Shown one piece after another: positions 24,157-35,190 of a stretch of 64,000 bases of DNA; the stretch's first letter is position 1; the number at the start of each line of letters is the position of its first letter. This DNA comes from Pardosa pseudoannulata. Taxonomy: Eukaryota; Arthropoda; Arachnida; Araneae; Lycosidae. The position numbers and the translations under genes are program-made. Where the stretch lies: positions 63,668,744 through 63,732,743 of the forward strand of contig CM063503.1 in assembly GCA_032207245.1 (NCBI GenBank), in the 5' to 3' direction. Below the pieces are notes generated by a model. That model saw nothing but the letters and a program-made list of their open reading frames with translations. It made no database searches and was not told where the DNA came from.

Positions 24157-25737
24157 GGTTTTGTAATGCAATTTGAATTTAAATACAAACTACAACTCAC
24201 AATCTATACCAAATCAAAGTAAATGTATCCAACATATCAACAAAAGTTTTCTGTTTACAACAAAATATCTCTAACGCAAATGTTTCATTTTAATAAGGTC
24301 CCTGCCAATCAACATTACGTATGCTGTACTCACACAACATAGGTACCTTGAGAAACAGAACCTTCTTTGAATATTCGAGATAGTTTAAATAATAATTCTA
24401 TCAACATTTCATGCAAAATAAAAATAAATGAGAAAAAGATGAAATAGTAGATGAAAGTAGTAGAAGTAAGTCTTGTAATATCCACATACTATTTTTTAGG
24501 TCTTACAATGCATAAGAAAATATTTATTACTTTACTTATCATTTTAGAAATGTCACTTTTTAATAAGTCTGACAATACATAAAAAATATTTGTATTATTT
24601 CTGAAGAGTCAATTAAAGTCTGGATATCTGTATTATCTTATATATTATACTGAATCATACATGTTAATTTACCTTTTAAAATTTTTTTATAATAATCTGT
24701 TTTAAATGAAATTTGCACTTTGAAAATTCTTTATTATGATGTGTTACAAGTTCTTTTTTATGATGTGTAACTCTTTTTCACGATGTGTACCGTGGATTAG
24801 GCCTACAGGGGACACCACGTAAAAAAAAACGCGCTGGGAAGTTCTACCTCAATTATAAGGTGATGTGGAAACGAACTTCATTGTAAAAAAATTGGTAAAT
24901 TCCCAATTCCGGGGGCCCCGCCGCCATGTTTTTGGCTCTATTTTTGTACAAGTGATCGCCAAATTGTCGCCAAGTGATGTTTATAATTTATGTATTAAGT
25001 TTATACCCATCTCAAAGCATATTTTGAACAAAAAAATGGTTTGAAATTTTGTTAAGATGGATACAAATTTAAATTTCAGTTTTTAATGTATTTAATGGCG
25101 CTTTTGTATTGGTTGTTAAACTAAACAGTGCGGAATTTTTGCAATAAGTGCAAATTAAGCAAAATATAAGCATTAGTTGGTTATATTTAGGCAATTATGC
25201 TTATAAAATACTTAGATATATTTATAAAATACGGTTGCTATTTAATGAAATTATTTTAAAACTATCAAACGATTAAATAGTTATAAAGTACGGTACAAAT
25301 TACTTCTAAAAATTATTAGCTTAAAATGGTAATATAAGAACGGAGTAAATGTTTTAAATAAATAATAAATTTTTAGCTTAAAATTCTGAAGATAGTAAGG
25401 GAGTGAAATAATTTTTCTTATCTAAGTGAGGTAAAGCTCCCCTTGAGGAGTAGCTCCCTGAGGTCTAGTAAGCTCCCCTTGATCATCCGTAACAATAACG
25501 GTAGAGAGTCGTAATAAAATTACTTTTATTACTCAGCTTATCATTTTTAACAATGTAGTACACTATAAAATAATACAGTTTAAAAATATTTCTTCATCAT
25601 TTTGTATTAAATTGACACAATTTTGAATAAAGTTCAAAAAGCAGTAAATAAAAAATATATAAATGTGAATTATGACATCACTTGTTAACTTCGAAAATTA
25701 AGCATAAAATGTATAATAAATAAAGCGCTAACCTAAT
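24153..25737. other. No gene seen
   Basis: The motif ATGATGTGT..ACAAGTTC / ATGATGTGTAACTC / ACGATGTGTACC is repeated around 24738-24790. A GC-rich patch GGGGGCCCCGCCGCC at 24910 is followed by a 9-codon frame only. AGCTCCCCTTGA is repeated at 25436 and 25470. No coding sequence is supported. Confidence 0.45.
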
Positions 25738-25955
25738 TTAAGTATCCTGAGTTGTTGGTGGATATACACGTTTGATCCGATTTAAAAAATCCTGAAAAGC
25801 ATCGTGCGGATTTTCTTACATTTTTCTCCACATAAATTCACAAAGGTACGAATCAAATTGATTTTCACACTTTCGAACTGTGCGGAGGGATCTCTTAATT
25901 GAGCTCCTTAAGCCCTTAAATGTATTGGTGTGAGCTCCAGTATTAAATTTAAAAA
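25738..25955 (-). pseudogene. ISXO2/Merlin-like transposase, C-terminal remnant
   Basis: On the minus strand the frame reads NTGAHTNTFKGLRSSIKRSL, then CENQFDSYLCEFMWRKM, a stop, then ENPHDAFQDFLNRIKRVYPP and a final stop. The order TGAHTN.IEG..S..K, F..YL.EF.WR, DAF..FL..I is typical of the C-terminal ISXO2-like DDE transposase domain (IS1595/Merlin group), as I recall it. The single in-frame stop and the absence of the upstream catalytic half show a dead fragment. It is too short to fix the family with certainty. Confidence 0.6.
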
Positions 25956-27094
25956 ACGAAAAAAAAATACCACAAGAGCTCAGGCAAAATGTACAAACCT
26001 CCAGAGGACAGTCGAAATGGACAAAGACTTGAAATGGACGCTAGAAAATCCAAACTCGGCGGTCTTGGAGTATTGTTAGTTACAGGAACCAATAAGGGTC
26101 AGATATTCAAATCACGTGTCATTTCCCCCAATACCCTAAAATAAAGGCGCCGATTGACACCCCCACCTTTTTTAGGGGGTGGTGGAAGAGTCCGAAAAAA
26201 GAGCAAGGTTTGCCAGAAAATAGGGTTCTAGAATTTGGCGATATCTCCCCCGCTTGGCGTCCCCACCGAACTGGGAAACAGCCAAAAAATTGAAAGTTAT
26301 TCTCATAACAAAAATTTTAAGTCCAATTTTCAATATTAAATAATTAAAATTTTTCTAAGACCTAAATTTATCTTTCACAACGATAATTATCTCTTTAAAG
26401 ACACGGTTTCTATTTATAACCTTTCTTCCAAGTTCAGCCTTTTAATCTCCGATCATATTATGTTTGTAAACAAACGAAGTTTCGATGTCTCTTAGTTTCG
26501 ATTTAGGCTGGAACAAGTCGCTTTATAAATCGATTTCTTAACTTTCCGATTCTACTGATTCACGTAAACCACGCCCCTTTTATCTTTATACCAATATAAT
26601 TTAAATATTTACATCGCATAATTTATTTCCCACATAAAGTCAGTGGGGAGAAAGAAAATTTTAGTTTAATTCTACTTTTAAAATTATAGATATAATTTGA
26701 TTGATAATACGCCCAAGAGATGGCGCCAGCAGTAGAATGAATTTTTGTGTCAATTATTGGATTTGTATCTTTTGCTATCGCTAGACGCTAGTTTCTCCCT
26801 ACACCTCTAGTCTGGTTTTTTCGCCATCGCTCAATAGCGCCATTTAGCATTAATCTAACAATTGCAACATTTAGAAGCATTTAAAATAGCAACTGATATT
26901 AGAGTACAAAGGTCAAACTGCCTAAATATAATAAGAGGAGAAAAAGATAGCAAAGAGCTGCTCCCGAGCTAAGTTCCTTCTTCGAAATCCTTTCTTGAAA
27001 AAGTAATATTTTACCTGCACAATTACGCAAGATACGTGCAAGACGTGAAAGCTTCTTTCCTACCACTTCTCTTCGGCTATCAGTGTAGTTCAAG
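25956..27094. promoter_or_regulatory. Upstream region of gene 2
   Basis: No coding sequence seen; the 64-aa minus frame at 26899-27093 is a shadow. A less AT-rich block with runs of C and G lies at 26150-26280. TCAGT at 27080-27084, 11 bp before the start codon, matches the arthropod initiator consensus TCAGT, which would imply a very short leader. This is a guess, since gene 1 lacks it. Confidence 0.3.
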
Positions 27095-27763
27095 ATGGCG
27101 CAATCGCATCATGCTTATGAAGTTGAACCGGAAGAAATTTGTTTCAATAAGTTGTTTCAAGCTATTTTACTCAACATAAGGAGTCATGAAAATGTATCAG
27201 ATATTGATATAGCTAGTGCTATCACACAGATGAAGGAAGGTTTCAGAAGATTTACATTTCCAGATATGGAGCAGTGGCAAAATGTATGCGGCTATCTCTT
27301 CCGTTATGCCCCCCATGGTGCTGGTTTGACGCGTAATAGAGTGTTAGCAGCCGTAGGAGAATCCTACGATCTGGCATTATGTCTTCAAAAAACAGACCTT
27401 AGTATTGTCAGTTTAGGAGGAGGTCCAGGAAACGATATAATAGGTTTTTGTAGTGCACTGGTTGAATGCGTAGAGGGAAGTCAATGCTTAGATAGATCGC
27501 GCAATCTGCATATAACTGTGGTTGATCAATATAGGAAATGGTCAATTTGTATAGACCATCTGAAAAATTTGGTCTTCGAAAGAGAATTTGGGTACGTTAG
27601 TAGACTTTTCCGTTCGTGTTCTGTGAACATGTCATTTTTTCAAGCCAAAATATCGCCAATTTATGCAGAACGTTACTTACCTTCTTTACAAAGAGCGGAT
27701 GTAATCCTTATGGTGAAGCTAATTTCTTCAATGAATTTGCAATCTGTGGACTACCTCGTAGAG
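27095..27763 (+). CDS. Methyltransferase-like gene 2, exon 1 of 2
   Basis: This encodes residues 1-223 of a predicted 291-aa protein, paralogue of gene 1 some 14 kb upstream on the same strand. The SAM-loop-like motif SLGGGPGND is at 106-114. The acidic strand end is TVVD (D144), and ADVILMVKLI is at 201-210. CGYLFRYAPHGAGLTRNRVL (65-84) is invariant between the two. The first 54 residues are the least conserved part and are shorter than in gene 1. The ATG context is AAGATGG. The exon ends at GAG before a consensus GTAAGT donor, and read-through to 27844 is artefactual. About 60% identity with gene 1 over the core with no frame breaks argues that both copies are under protein-level selection. 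The function is inferred from motifs; no partner or substrate can be named. Confidence 0.85.
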
Positions 27764-28120
27764 GTAAGTACAATTTATATATTACAATCGCAACTTACTA
27801 ACTTCGCTATAGTCAAAATCATAGTTATTTTGAAAGTCAGATAAATAATTTGATAAACTAAACGCGAAGTATTTAAGTGTCTTCCATTAAAATGTGCATT
27901 TGTGTTTCCAAAAATAATTTGCGAAATATTAGTTACAATTACTGCATTAATTTTAAGGTTAAACTAGACAATCATAAAATATCATCTTTAAATAATAATA
28001 ATAATAATATATATTTATATGCATATTTATTTGTATATATATATATATATATATATATATTTGAGTATGTGTGTGTATATTTTTCAGGTTAAAAACTTAT
28101 CTCTTAACATGAAAAGTTTT

Positions 28121-28261
28121 GGATTCAAGTCCGGTGAGTATGCTGGCCAATCCATACGGGTGATATCCTCCGATTGAAGGCATTCGTCTACAATGTTTGC
28201 ACGGTCAGATCGGGCGTTGTCATCCCTATACAGAAATTCAGGACCCATGGAGCCCCGAAAC
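28121..28261 (-). pseudogene. Tc1 transposase fragment in gene 2 intron
   Basis: The reverse complement matches 56552-56692 of the intact Tc1 element with about 4 mismatches in 141 bp. It covers the second catalytic aspartate region (a change in the codons of YMDDNARPH gives YRDDNARSD-type residues) and stops at SPDLNP, just before the catalytic glutamate. No terminal repeats accompany it. Being so short and so similar, it is a recent capture of a piece of a near-identical element. Confidence 0.9.
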
Positions 28262-28506
28262 CCCTTTATTATTTTTGGAATGAACTAAACATACAAATTT
28301 TTGAAGTTGTTTTTGAAATATTTTATCCGTGATGTAGATCCAATGAAAGATGCAATATGTCTACAAGGAATACTAGTCATGAAACTGTGGCTATCCTGGT
28401 TAAAGAATCTATAATTTCCGGCAACATAAAATTTAGCGATTTTACTTTCAAAAACGCTAAGTGAATGAAGTCGCGTCTAAACTGCAACCACGTACAATGA
28501 GTATTC

Positions 28507-28832
<326 letters not shown>

Positions 28833-28855
28833 ATACACACACACAACACACTATT

Positions 28856-28954
28856 GTAAGGAAAATTCTCAGGGGTTTTCAAAACTTAAATCAAGGGTAA
28901 AAATTCCCGCGTCATTTTCCATTCCCCTTTTTAACCCCTGAGAATTTTCCTTAC
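28856..28954. mobile_element. 99-bp foldback MITE with 22-bp perfect ends
   Basis: The left arm 28856-28877 (GTAAGGAAAATTCTCAGGGG...) is the exact reverse complement of the right arm 28933-28954. The 55-bp centre includes AATCAAGGGTAAAAATTCCC and GCGTCATTTTCCATTCCCC. A related copy is at 2784-2872. Both copies sit at the edge of CA/TA microsatellites. No superfamily can be assigned; the flanks are too repetitive to read a target duplication. Confidence 0.85.
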
Positions 28955-29280
28955 ATATATATAACTGGACTGTGTATATATATGTATGTATACCATTCAG
29001 AAGGAAAGGAGAAACAATTTATGCTGCTTTCCAATATGTATTTTTGGTAAAATATTCTTTCTTCATTAATTTTTTTATTCCAGATTTACAACCAATATTC
29101 GAAATTTCTATTCAAAATCAGGCCTTTAAACATTAAAATTTCTATTTCAGAAACCAGCTTTCTACAAAGGCTGTGTCATGAACTACACTATAGTTATTTT
29201 CGATTAGGAAATTCTACTTATGTGTTATTTTATTTTGGAACGTTAACTGAAACATATTATTTATTTTTTTTTCATTTCAG

Positions 29281-29487
29281 ACACTGAACAGAAACATGAA
29301 AGACGAAGCGTTGTTACTGTATATCGATGGAACTATTCAGGTGGAAGTGGCAGCTCACTTTGATGTTCTCTTTGAGTCGAATTTAGGAAACTATTGTATG
29401 GGCACTGAGATTAACGAAATGTTTGATTCAGATGATTATATTGAATCAAAAGCGCAAATTGCTGTTTTACGTAAGCGTAGAACATAA
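29281..29487 (+). CDS. Methyltransferase-like gene 2, exon 2 of 2
   Basis: It encodes residues 224-291: TLNRNMKDEALLLYID, then HFDVLFESNLGNYCM, and ESKAQIAVLRKRRT before TAA. It is in frame with exon 1 and about two-thirds identical to the same exon of gene 1. The C-terminus ends nine residues earlier than gene 1. Acidic FDSDDYIES replaces FNSNDNVES of gene 1. The 3' flank to about 29600 aligns loosely with that of gene 1. Confidence 0.85.
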   Translation, partial: TLNRNMKDEALLLYIDGTIQVEVAAHFDVLFESNLGNYCMGTEINEMFDSDDYIESKAQIAVLRKRRT

Positions 29488-29993
29488 AGAGTTCTTGTCT
29501 CGGGGCTTTTCAACGTTTATTTCAGCTTAAGTTTCTTTCAGTTTCCTATGCTTTGTCCCCAAATGTTCCAGTTACTTCTTGTTCTAATTCTTAGAACCAT
29601 GCCACTAGAGTTGTGAGCAGTGCAAAAAACACGGTTTAAACTCGGGAAAAAGCCGGGTTTTTGGGGAAGGGAATTTTGAAAATTTCCAAAACATGGGAAT
29701 TTTGAAGTATTTTGAAGTCGCCAATTCCTGTGACACAATGAGAACAACCATTTTTTTTGTCTTTGTTATAGACCTCAAAAGTTCATATTTTCACAAAATT
29801 TAATCGTTATATGCTATGAAAAAAATGAATAATTGAAATTAACTAACTATATTTGGAAAGGCATCATGTTTAGCATGAAAGTATGAGTATATTTTTCCTT
29901 CGAGAAATATCCAATATTTTTATTATTACATAAATATTAGGCAATAACCTGTAGTGTCACAAAACCCATAAATCATTATTTTTCTTGGATAAC

Positions 29994-29994
29994 A

Positions 29995-30074
<80 letters not shown>
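29994..30074. repeat. (TC)n(TA)n microsatellite
   Basis: TC dinucleotides from 29994 to 30019 followed by TA to 30074, then a short TGTGTGTATGTGTAG end. Confidence 0.97.
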
Positions 30075-30076
<2 letters not shown>

Positions 30077-30373
30077 GTGTGTATGTGTAGGAATTGGACA
30101 CAAAATGCAACAGTGTCATTTGATTACACCTTTAAATGATATATGCATTACAAAAAAGAATAAATTGTTATTTTAAATTTAAAGATATTTGTTTTCATGT
30201 TATAAAAGGAGGTGAAAAAGTTTAGCATAAAGCATTTTACATAATAAAGAATGATCAAATGTTATTAGCAATTAAAATTGAAGCAACCAGTTATGTGTTT
30301 GATAAGACTAACAGGGTAATTAATAATATAAGTACTACTATAAAATCATTTAAATACTCATTCCTATTATTTC

Positions 30374-30623
<250 letters not shown>

Positions 30624-30751
30624 CCAAAATTAAAAAAGAGTCTCTTAGAAATAATATGCTAGTTCTTAAATAGACACTGTTTGAAAAAATAAATGTAAAC
30701 ATTGTTAAAATGTCTAAAAAAAGTTAAACGTTAAATATTAATAATAGTTTA

Positions 30752-30809
30752 GAACGTGTGTCAATTCTTCGAAGCCTGTTGAACGTGTGTCAATTCTTCG
30801 AAGCCTGTT
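30752..30809. repeat. 29-bp perfect tandem duplication
   Basis: GAACGTGTGTCAATTCTTCG plus AAGCCTGTT occurs twice back to back (30752-30780 and 30781-30809) with no difference. Confidence 0.95.
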
Positions 30810-31745
30810 ATCTAAAAGAATTAGAGCATCAAATTTAGTGTATCCTCCAGCAAAGAAACTCTTGAGAACATTTACGCAATGTTACTAAGTTATACTTTCG
30901 GTAAAAATGAAACTGTGAAACATAACATGGTTGACTGATTATTGCCATCTGTCTTTCCTGATCGAAGAAAAAATAAACAAACATTTCCTAATTAGTAATC
31001 CAAAATATCGTTTCGATCTTTAGGATTCACGAATAAAAAATTATCGGTTGTAAGATTTGAATTAAAGATTCGAGATCCTTAAAATGTAAAAGAGAAACAA
31101 GCTTTTATCATATTATAGTAATACAAATTGTAGAGCATAACATTTGAGTGTTCCTTATTATTTTATCTTTGGCTATTACGATTGTCTTATTTAGATTATC
31201 AGATATAATGTGATATGTTTATAATGAGAGACAAAATTCCTCTGAGTTTAATCTCTCTAGATCTAAAAATTCCACATATCATTATCTATTTTAAGAAGTG
31301 AAATAATTTTCATGCGAGTAAATAATGAAAGGAATTGAATGTTAAGGAATGATAAAGATTAAGAAAGTTTATCAATTGAAAATCCTTTTCTTTAAACATC
31401 AAATGCAGCAAATTTAATGAAGCTTCGAGCAATGAAACTCCTGCGAGCACGTTTATGATGTAACTAAATTACATCTGCGACAACAATGAAAATGTAAATT
31501 AGCATGACTAACGAACTGATTAGGTAATTTGAATATGATTACAATTCCCCAGATGTCATTTCTGCAGGAAGGATTTAAAACAAAAAATTTATTTAGTTAT
31601 TACCTCTAATGTTCTGTCAGAAGGTTATTAGGTTATTAAGTTAAATATACTTAACAATTTAACCTAATAAATAAAAACATCAATACAATATGAGAATTTA
31701 TAAATTATGGGAAAGGTTTATAAGCGCAAAATCCCAAGCATCTAT

Positions 31746-31799
<54 letters not shown>

Positions 31800-33160
31800 C
31801 ATTCTGTCAGTGTCTACGATAAATAAGCTAATCTACCAGCGCTTTCACCTTCTCCCCAAGCTCCTATATACCAAGTTGGTAATTCAACTCAGTATATCGG
31901 AATTAATTTTCCTCATTCCTAGTAGTCCAGATTCGGTACCGATCAGACTTGACATAGGAGTGCCAAGGGTTAATGCCTCGAGAATCTTGTTCACTAAGCT
32001 AAAGATTTTTTTTATTATATTTCTACGTATTAAATTCTACGTATTAAATTAGAAGCGAATTATCTTATACTTAAAAAACAACCGCATTGGCGATGCCTGG
32101 CGAAGGAAAAATTAACTTTAGACTAATTTTATTACAGCTATTATGACAAAAAATAGCAGATATTTAGGTTATTGTATACAACAGTTTCCTTTTACTTTCA
32201 CATTATAAATATTCTAGAAGGTATGAATTTTAATTGAAAAAGTAAATAACATTATACTTACGAGGCAAATTTCAGCAGCATCTTAACCAAGTTCCCAATT
32301 ATCTCTTCGGCAATTATTTACTCCCAAATTTTTCTTTTTGATTTACATTTAGGAAATTTTACAAATATATGATCTTTTCGTGAATTATTTGAGCAATTAA
32401 CAGCTACGCATCCACCCATTTTACACAGAAAACTTTAAGAAATTGTGGCATCGCTAACTACACATTAATTCTCCCGCTTGGACTCTAGCAAATGCCTGAG
32501 GATTCAGCCTGTATTGTAGGAGCATTAACCTTACCAAGCGAAAGAAAAACAAATTTGCGTCAAATTATACTAATGCCAATTATACAGTATCAAACTTTAA
32601 TTTTCCTTTTATTTATAAGTGAGAACTTTACTTATTATCTTATTTCAATTATCACATATTTTATAACAACATATAAAGTAGAATACATTTAATTCCAAAG
32701 TTGCTGAAATTCCCTTATAAATCATCTCCTTTAGCGAATTAAATATTTTTCATGTGAATAAATAAGTTGAAGAAACGATTAAGAAAGTTTATCAAGCCTC
32801 CAACGAAACCCATTTTCTACTAGGATTAAAGGCTGCAAGTTTAATGAAGCTTCCAACAACGAAACACCTGAGAAAACTTCCGGCGATGGAACTAAATTAC
32901 ATCTGCGGTAACAATGAAAATGCAAATTAACATGAGCGAAGAACTGATTAGGTAGTTTGAATGTGATTATTTTCCCCCAGATGTCATTTCTACACGAAGA
33001 TAAAAAAGATTTATTTAGTCATCACCCATGTCGTTCTAATCATTTCAAATTCACCGAGAGGAATTAACGGTGATAAGATTTGACTTTAAGTTTCGAGAAG
33101 TTTTCAAAGTGACAGATAAATAAGTTTCTATTGGATTAAATACGAGGTGAAGACAAGGCA
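30810..33160. repeat. Three diverged direct repeats, no gene
   Basis: Copies lie at about 30810-31030, 31300-31600 and 32735-33020. The last two share CAGATGTCATTTCT, ACTAAATTACATCTGCG, AACAATGAAAATG, GAACTGATTAGGTA and GATTAAGAAAGTTTATCAA. The first shares shorter parts. A microsatellite (31750-31794) lies between the second and third. The frames at 31690 and 32492 have no domain. Confidence 0.6.
31750..31794. repeat. (TA)n microsatellite
   Basis: About 45 bp of uninterrupted TA. Confidence 0.95.
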
Positions 33161-34979
33161 TTTCTATTTCCAACTGTCATTTAAGATTTCAACTAGTGTA
33201 AAATTTATATTTCTTTTTATTTCTTCATAAATTGAAATAAGTTATTAAAATGGATAGGTTAAAAAAGAGCATTTGGAAGTTTTTCATGATTTTTGTTTTA
33301 AAATAGCAAATATAGAGCAATTATTTATGTGATTTTTTGGTAAAGGACAGGAGTCTCATGTTTCTAAAGAAAATTACAAATAACAAATGATGAGCCTTCC
33401 GCTTAATAATCAAATATTAATTTGTCGAAGAAAAATAAACAGAGCAAAACAAAGAAAACCTTGGTTTTTTAAATAACTGAGGCTATATATTAAAAAATAT
33501 TAACAAGTCATTTAACACCAAAATAAATATAGGAATTTTTGTGCCTTATGTCTAAGATATTCCAAAATGTTTAACCTTTTTTTTAATTACCTTAACACCA
33601 CACACATTTAATTGGGCGTTCAAGATGTCATATGCATGTCTACTGGACATCATTGACTTCTATCAAATGTCCTGCGGAATTTGTGTCCTTTTATGCTAAT
33701 ATTTTAAAAATTAACTAAAATAATGCTGAAATAAATGAGCACATATTTCGTATCTATTAACGATGTTCTGTTTTCACTAAAATTTTCCAAATAATTACCA
33801 GCTTTCCAGTTCTTGATTAATTTGATTTCCACTACTAAAGTTTAAATTAAGCATTAACAGGAAAAGTATAAAATGTAGATTCGGAAGATTTGAAATGAAA
33901 TTGCTCAAATGGAGCGTTATTAGTTTGTCAGTGTGTGCAGTTAATACGGGTAGTTACCTCTTTTGCTGCACTGCTGTATCATTAATTAAATTCTTATTAC
34001 CGCTGCATTATAATACGAGTTCATCATATCACTTTTAATTTATTTTATAGTTGTAAATAACCACAAACTATCATGTTTATTGTGCAAGCTTGCAGTTTAT
34101 ATACACTATAAATATCAAAAGGCTATATGTGAACAGCTGTGGAAATCATCAGTATAATGAAATGCAATATGCCTGACCAATAGAAAATGTTATAAATTAC
34201 CCAGATGAAACAGCGTTTCCCCTATTGAAGTGCTAGCAAGGAATGAAGCTTAAAATAGGCAGATTATACCACATCATTCTTATACATTAGTACATTGCAT
34301 ATACATTAGTACAATTTGAGCTTATGGAATACTCGTTTAACTATCATCGTCGATTACAGACTGGGTTACTGAGGTTTTATAATATTTACCAAAACGCGGT
34401 TTTTCCCGTACTCCGTTCGGGTACTTAGAAAAAAGACTTCCCTGATTTACCCTAGTGCCTTTCGAGCAGCTCATTTGACCCCTTGACATACAAGTAAAAA
34501 AGAATCTGATGTGTCCGAAAAGTACTGTTTATTTCTGGCTAATCTGAACAAAGTTGAGAAAGAGAACCATTCAGTTTGAAATTTGCATCTCTATGTGACA
34601 TTTAATGAGATTTATATATGATACTAATGTACAACAATTAAGTAACAGCATAAAATTATGATTTAATATAATGCTGCATGGCGTTTATCGGAGACAGCTA
34701 TTGACGTTGTAACGAATTCTCGTTACATTAAATTCCTGATACAGACTTAACTAAAACCGTAAGAAAAGACGGCATAACGTAGAAGAATAGCAACCGTGCC
34801 TTTTGTGAGCACCTGAACTGAGCCCTTCTTTACCTAGTGAAAGGACGTTGTTTCGAGCAGAATAGGATGCTGAAAAGCAAACGAACTATTAAGTTGTTAA
34901 ACTATGTAAAAAAATAAGCACGATAATGCTTTGATTTTTTTTATAAATTACGTATATCTATTTTATTTTTTAAGTTTCA
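33161..34979. other. No gene seen
   Basis: AT-rich intergenic sequence. No frame, domain or terminal repeat could be supported. Confidence 0.5.
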
Positions 34980-35190
34980 GTAATTTTTGTTTTCAGTTAT
35001 TATCAAAGTGAATTATTATCAAATATCAGGTAAACATTATTAATTTTTGTTTTCAATTATTTTCAAAATAAATGGCTTAGACACATCATTTTTTGCTTTC
35101 ATTTATTATCGAAATAAATATATCAGAAAGATTAATTTTTGTTTTCATGTATTACTAAAATAAATAGATCAGGCACACATTATAGTTTTG
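34980..35190. repeat. Degenerate tandem repeat, about four units of 50-60 bp
   Basis: TAATTTTTGTTTTCA-TTATTATCAAAATAAAT, with variants, followed by ATCAG..A.ACATTAT, recurs at about 34982, 35041, 35091 and 35131. Confidence 0.75.

Noticed and set aside
26899..27093. 64-aa minus frame immediately upstream of gene 2
   Set aside because: It overlaps the gene 2 promoter and leader and has no domain.
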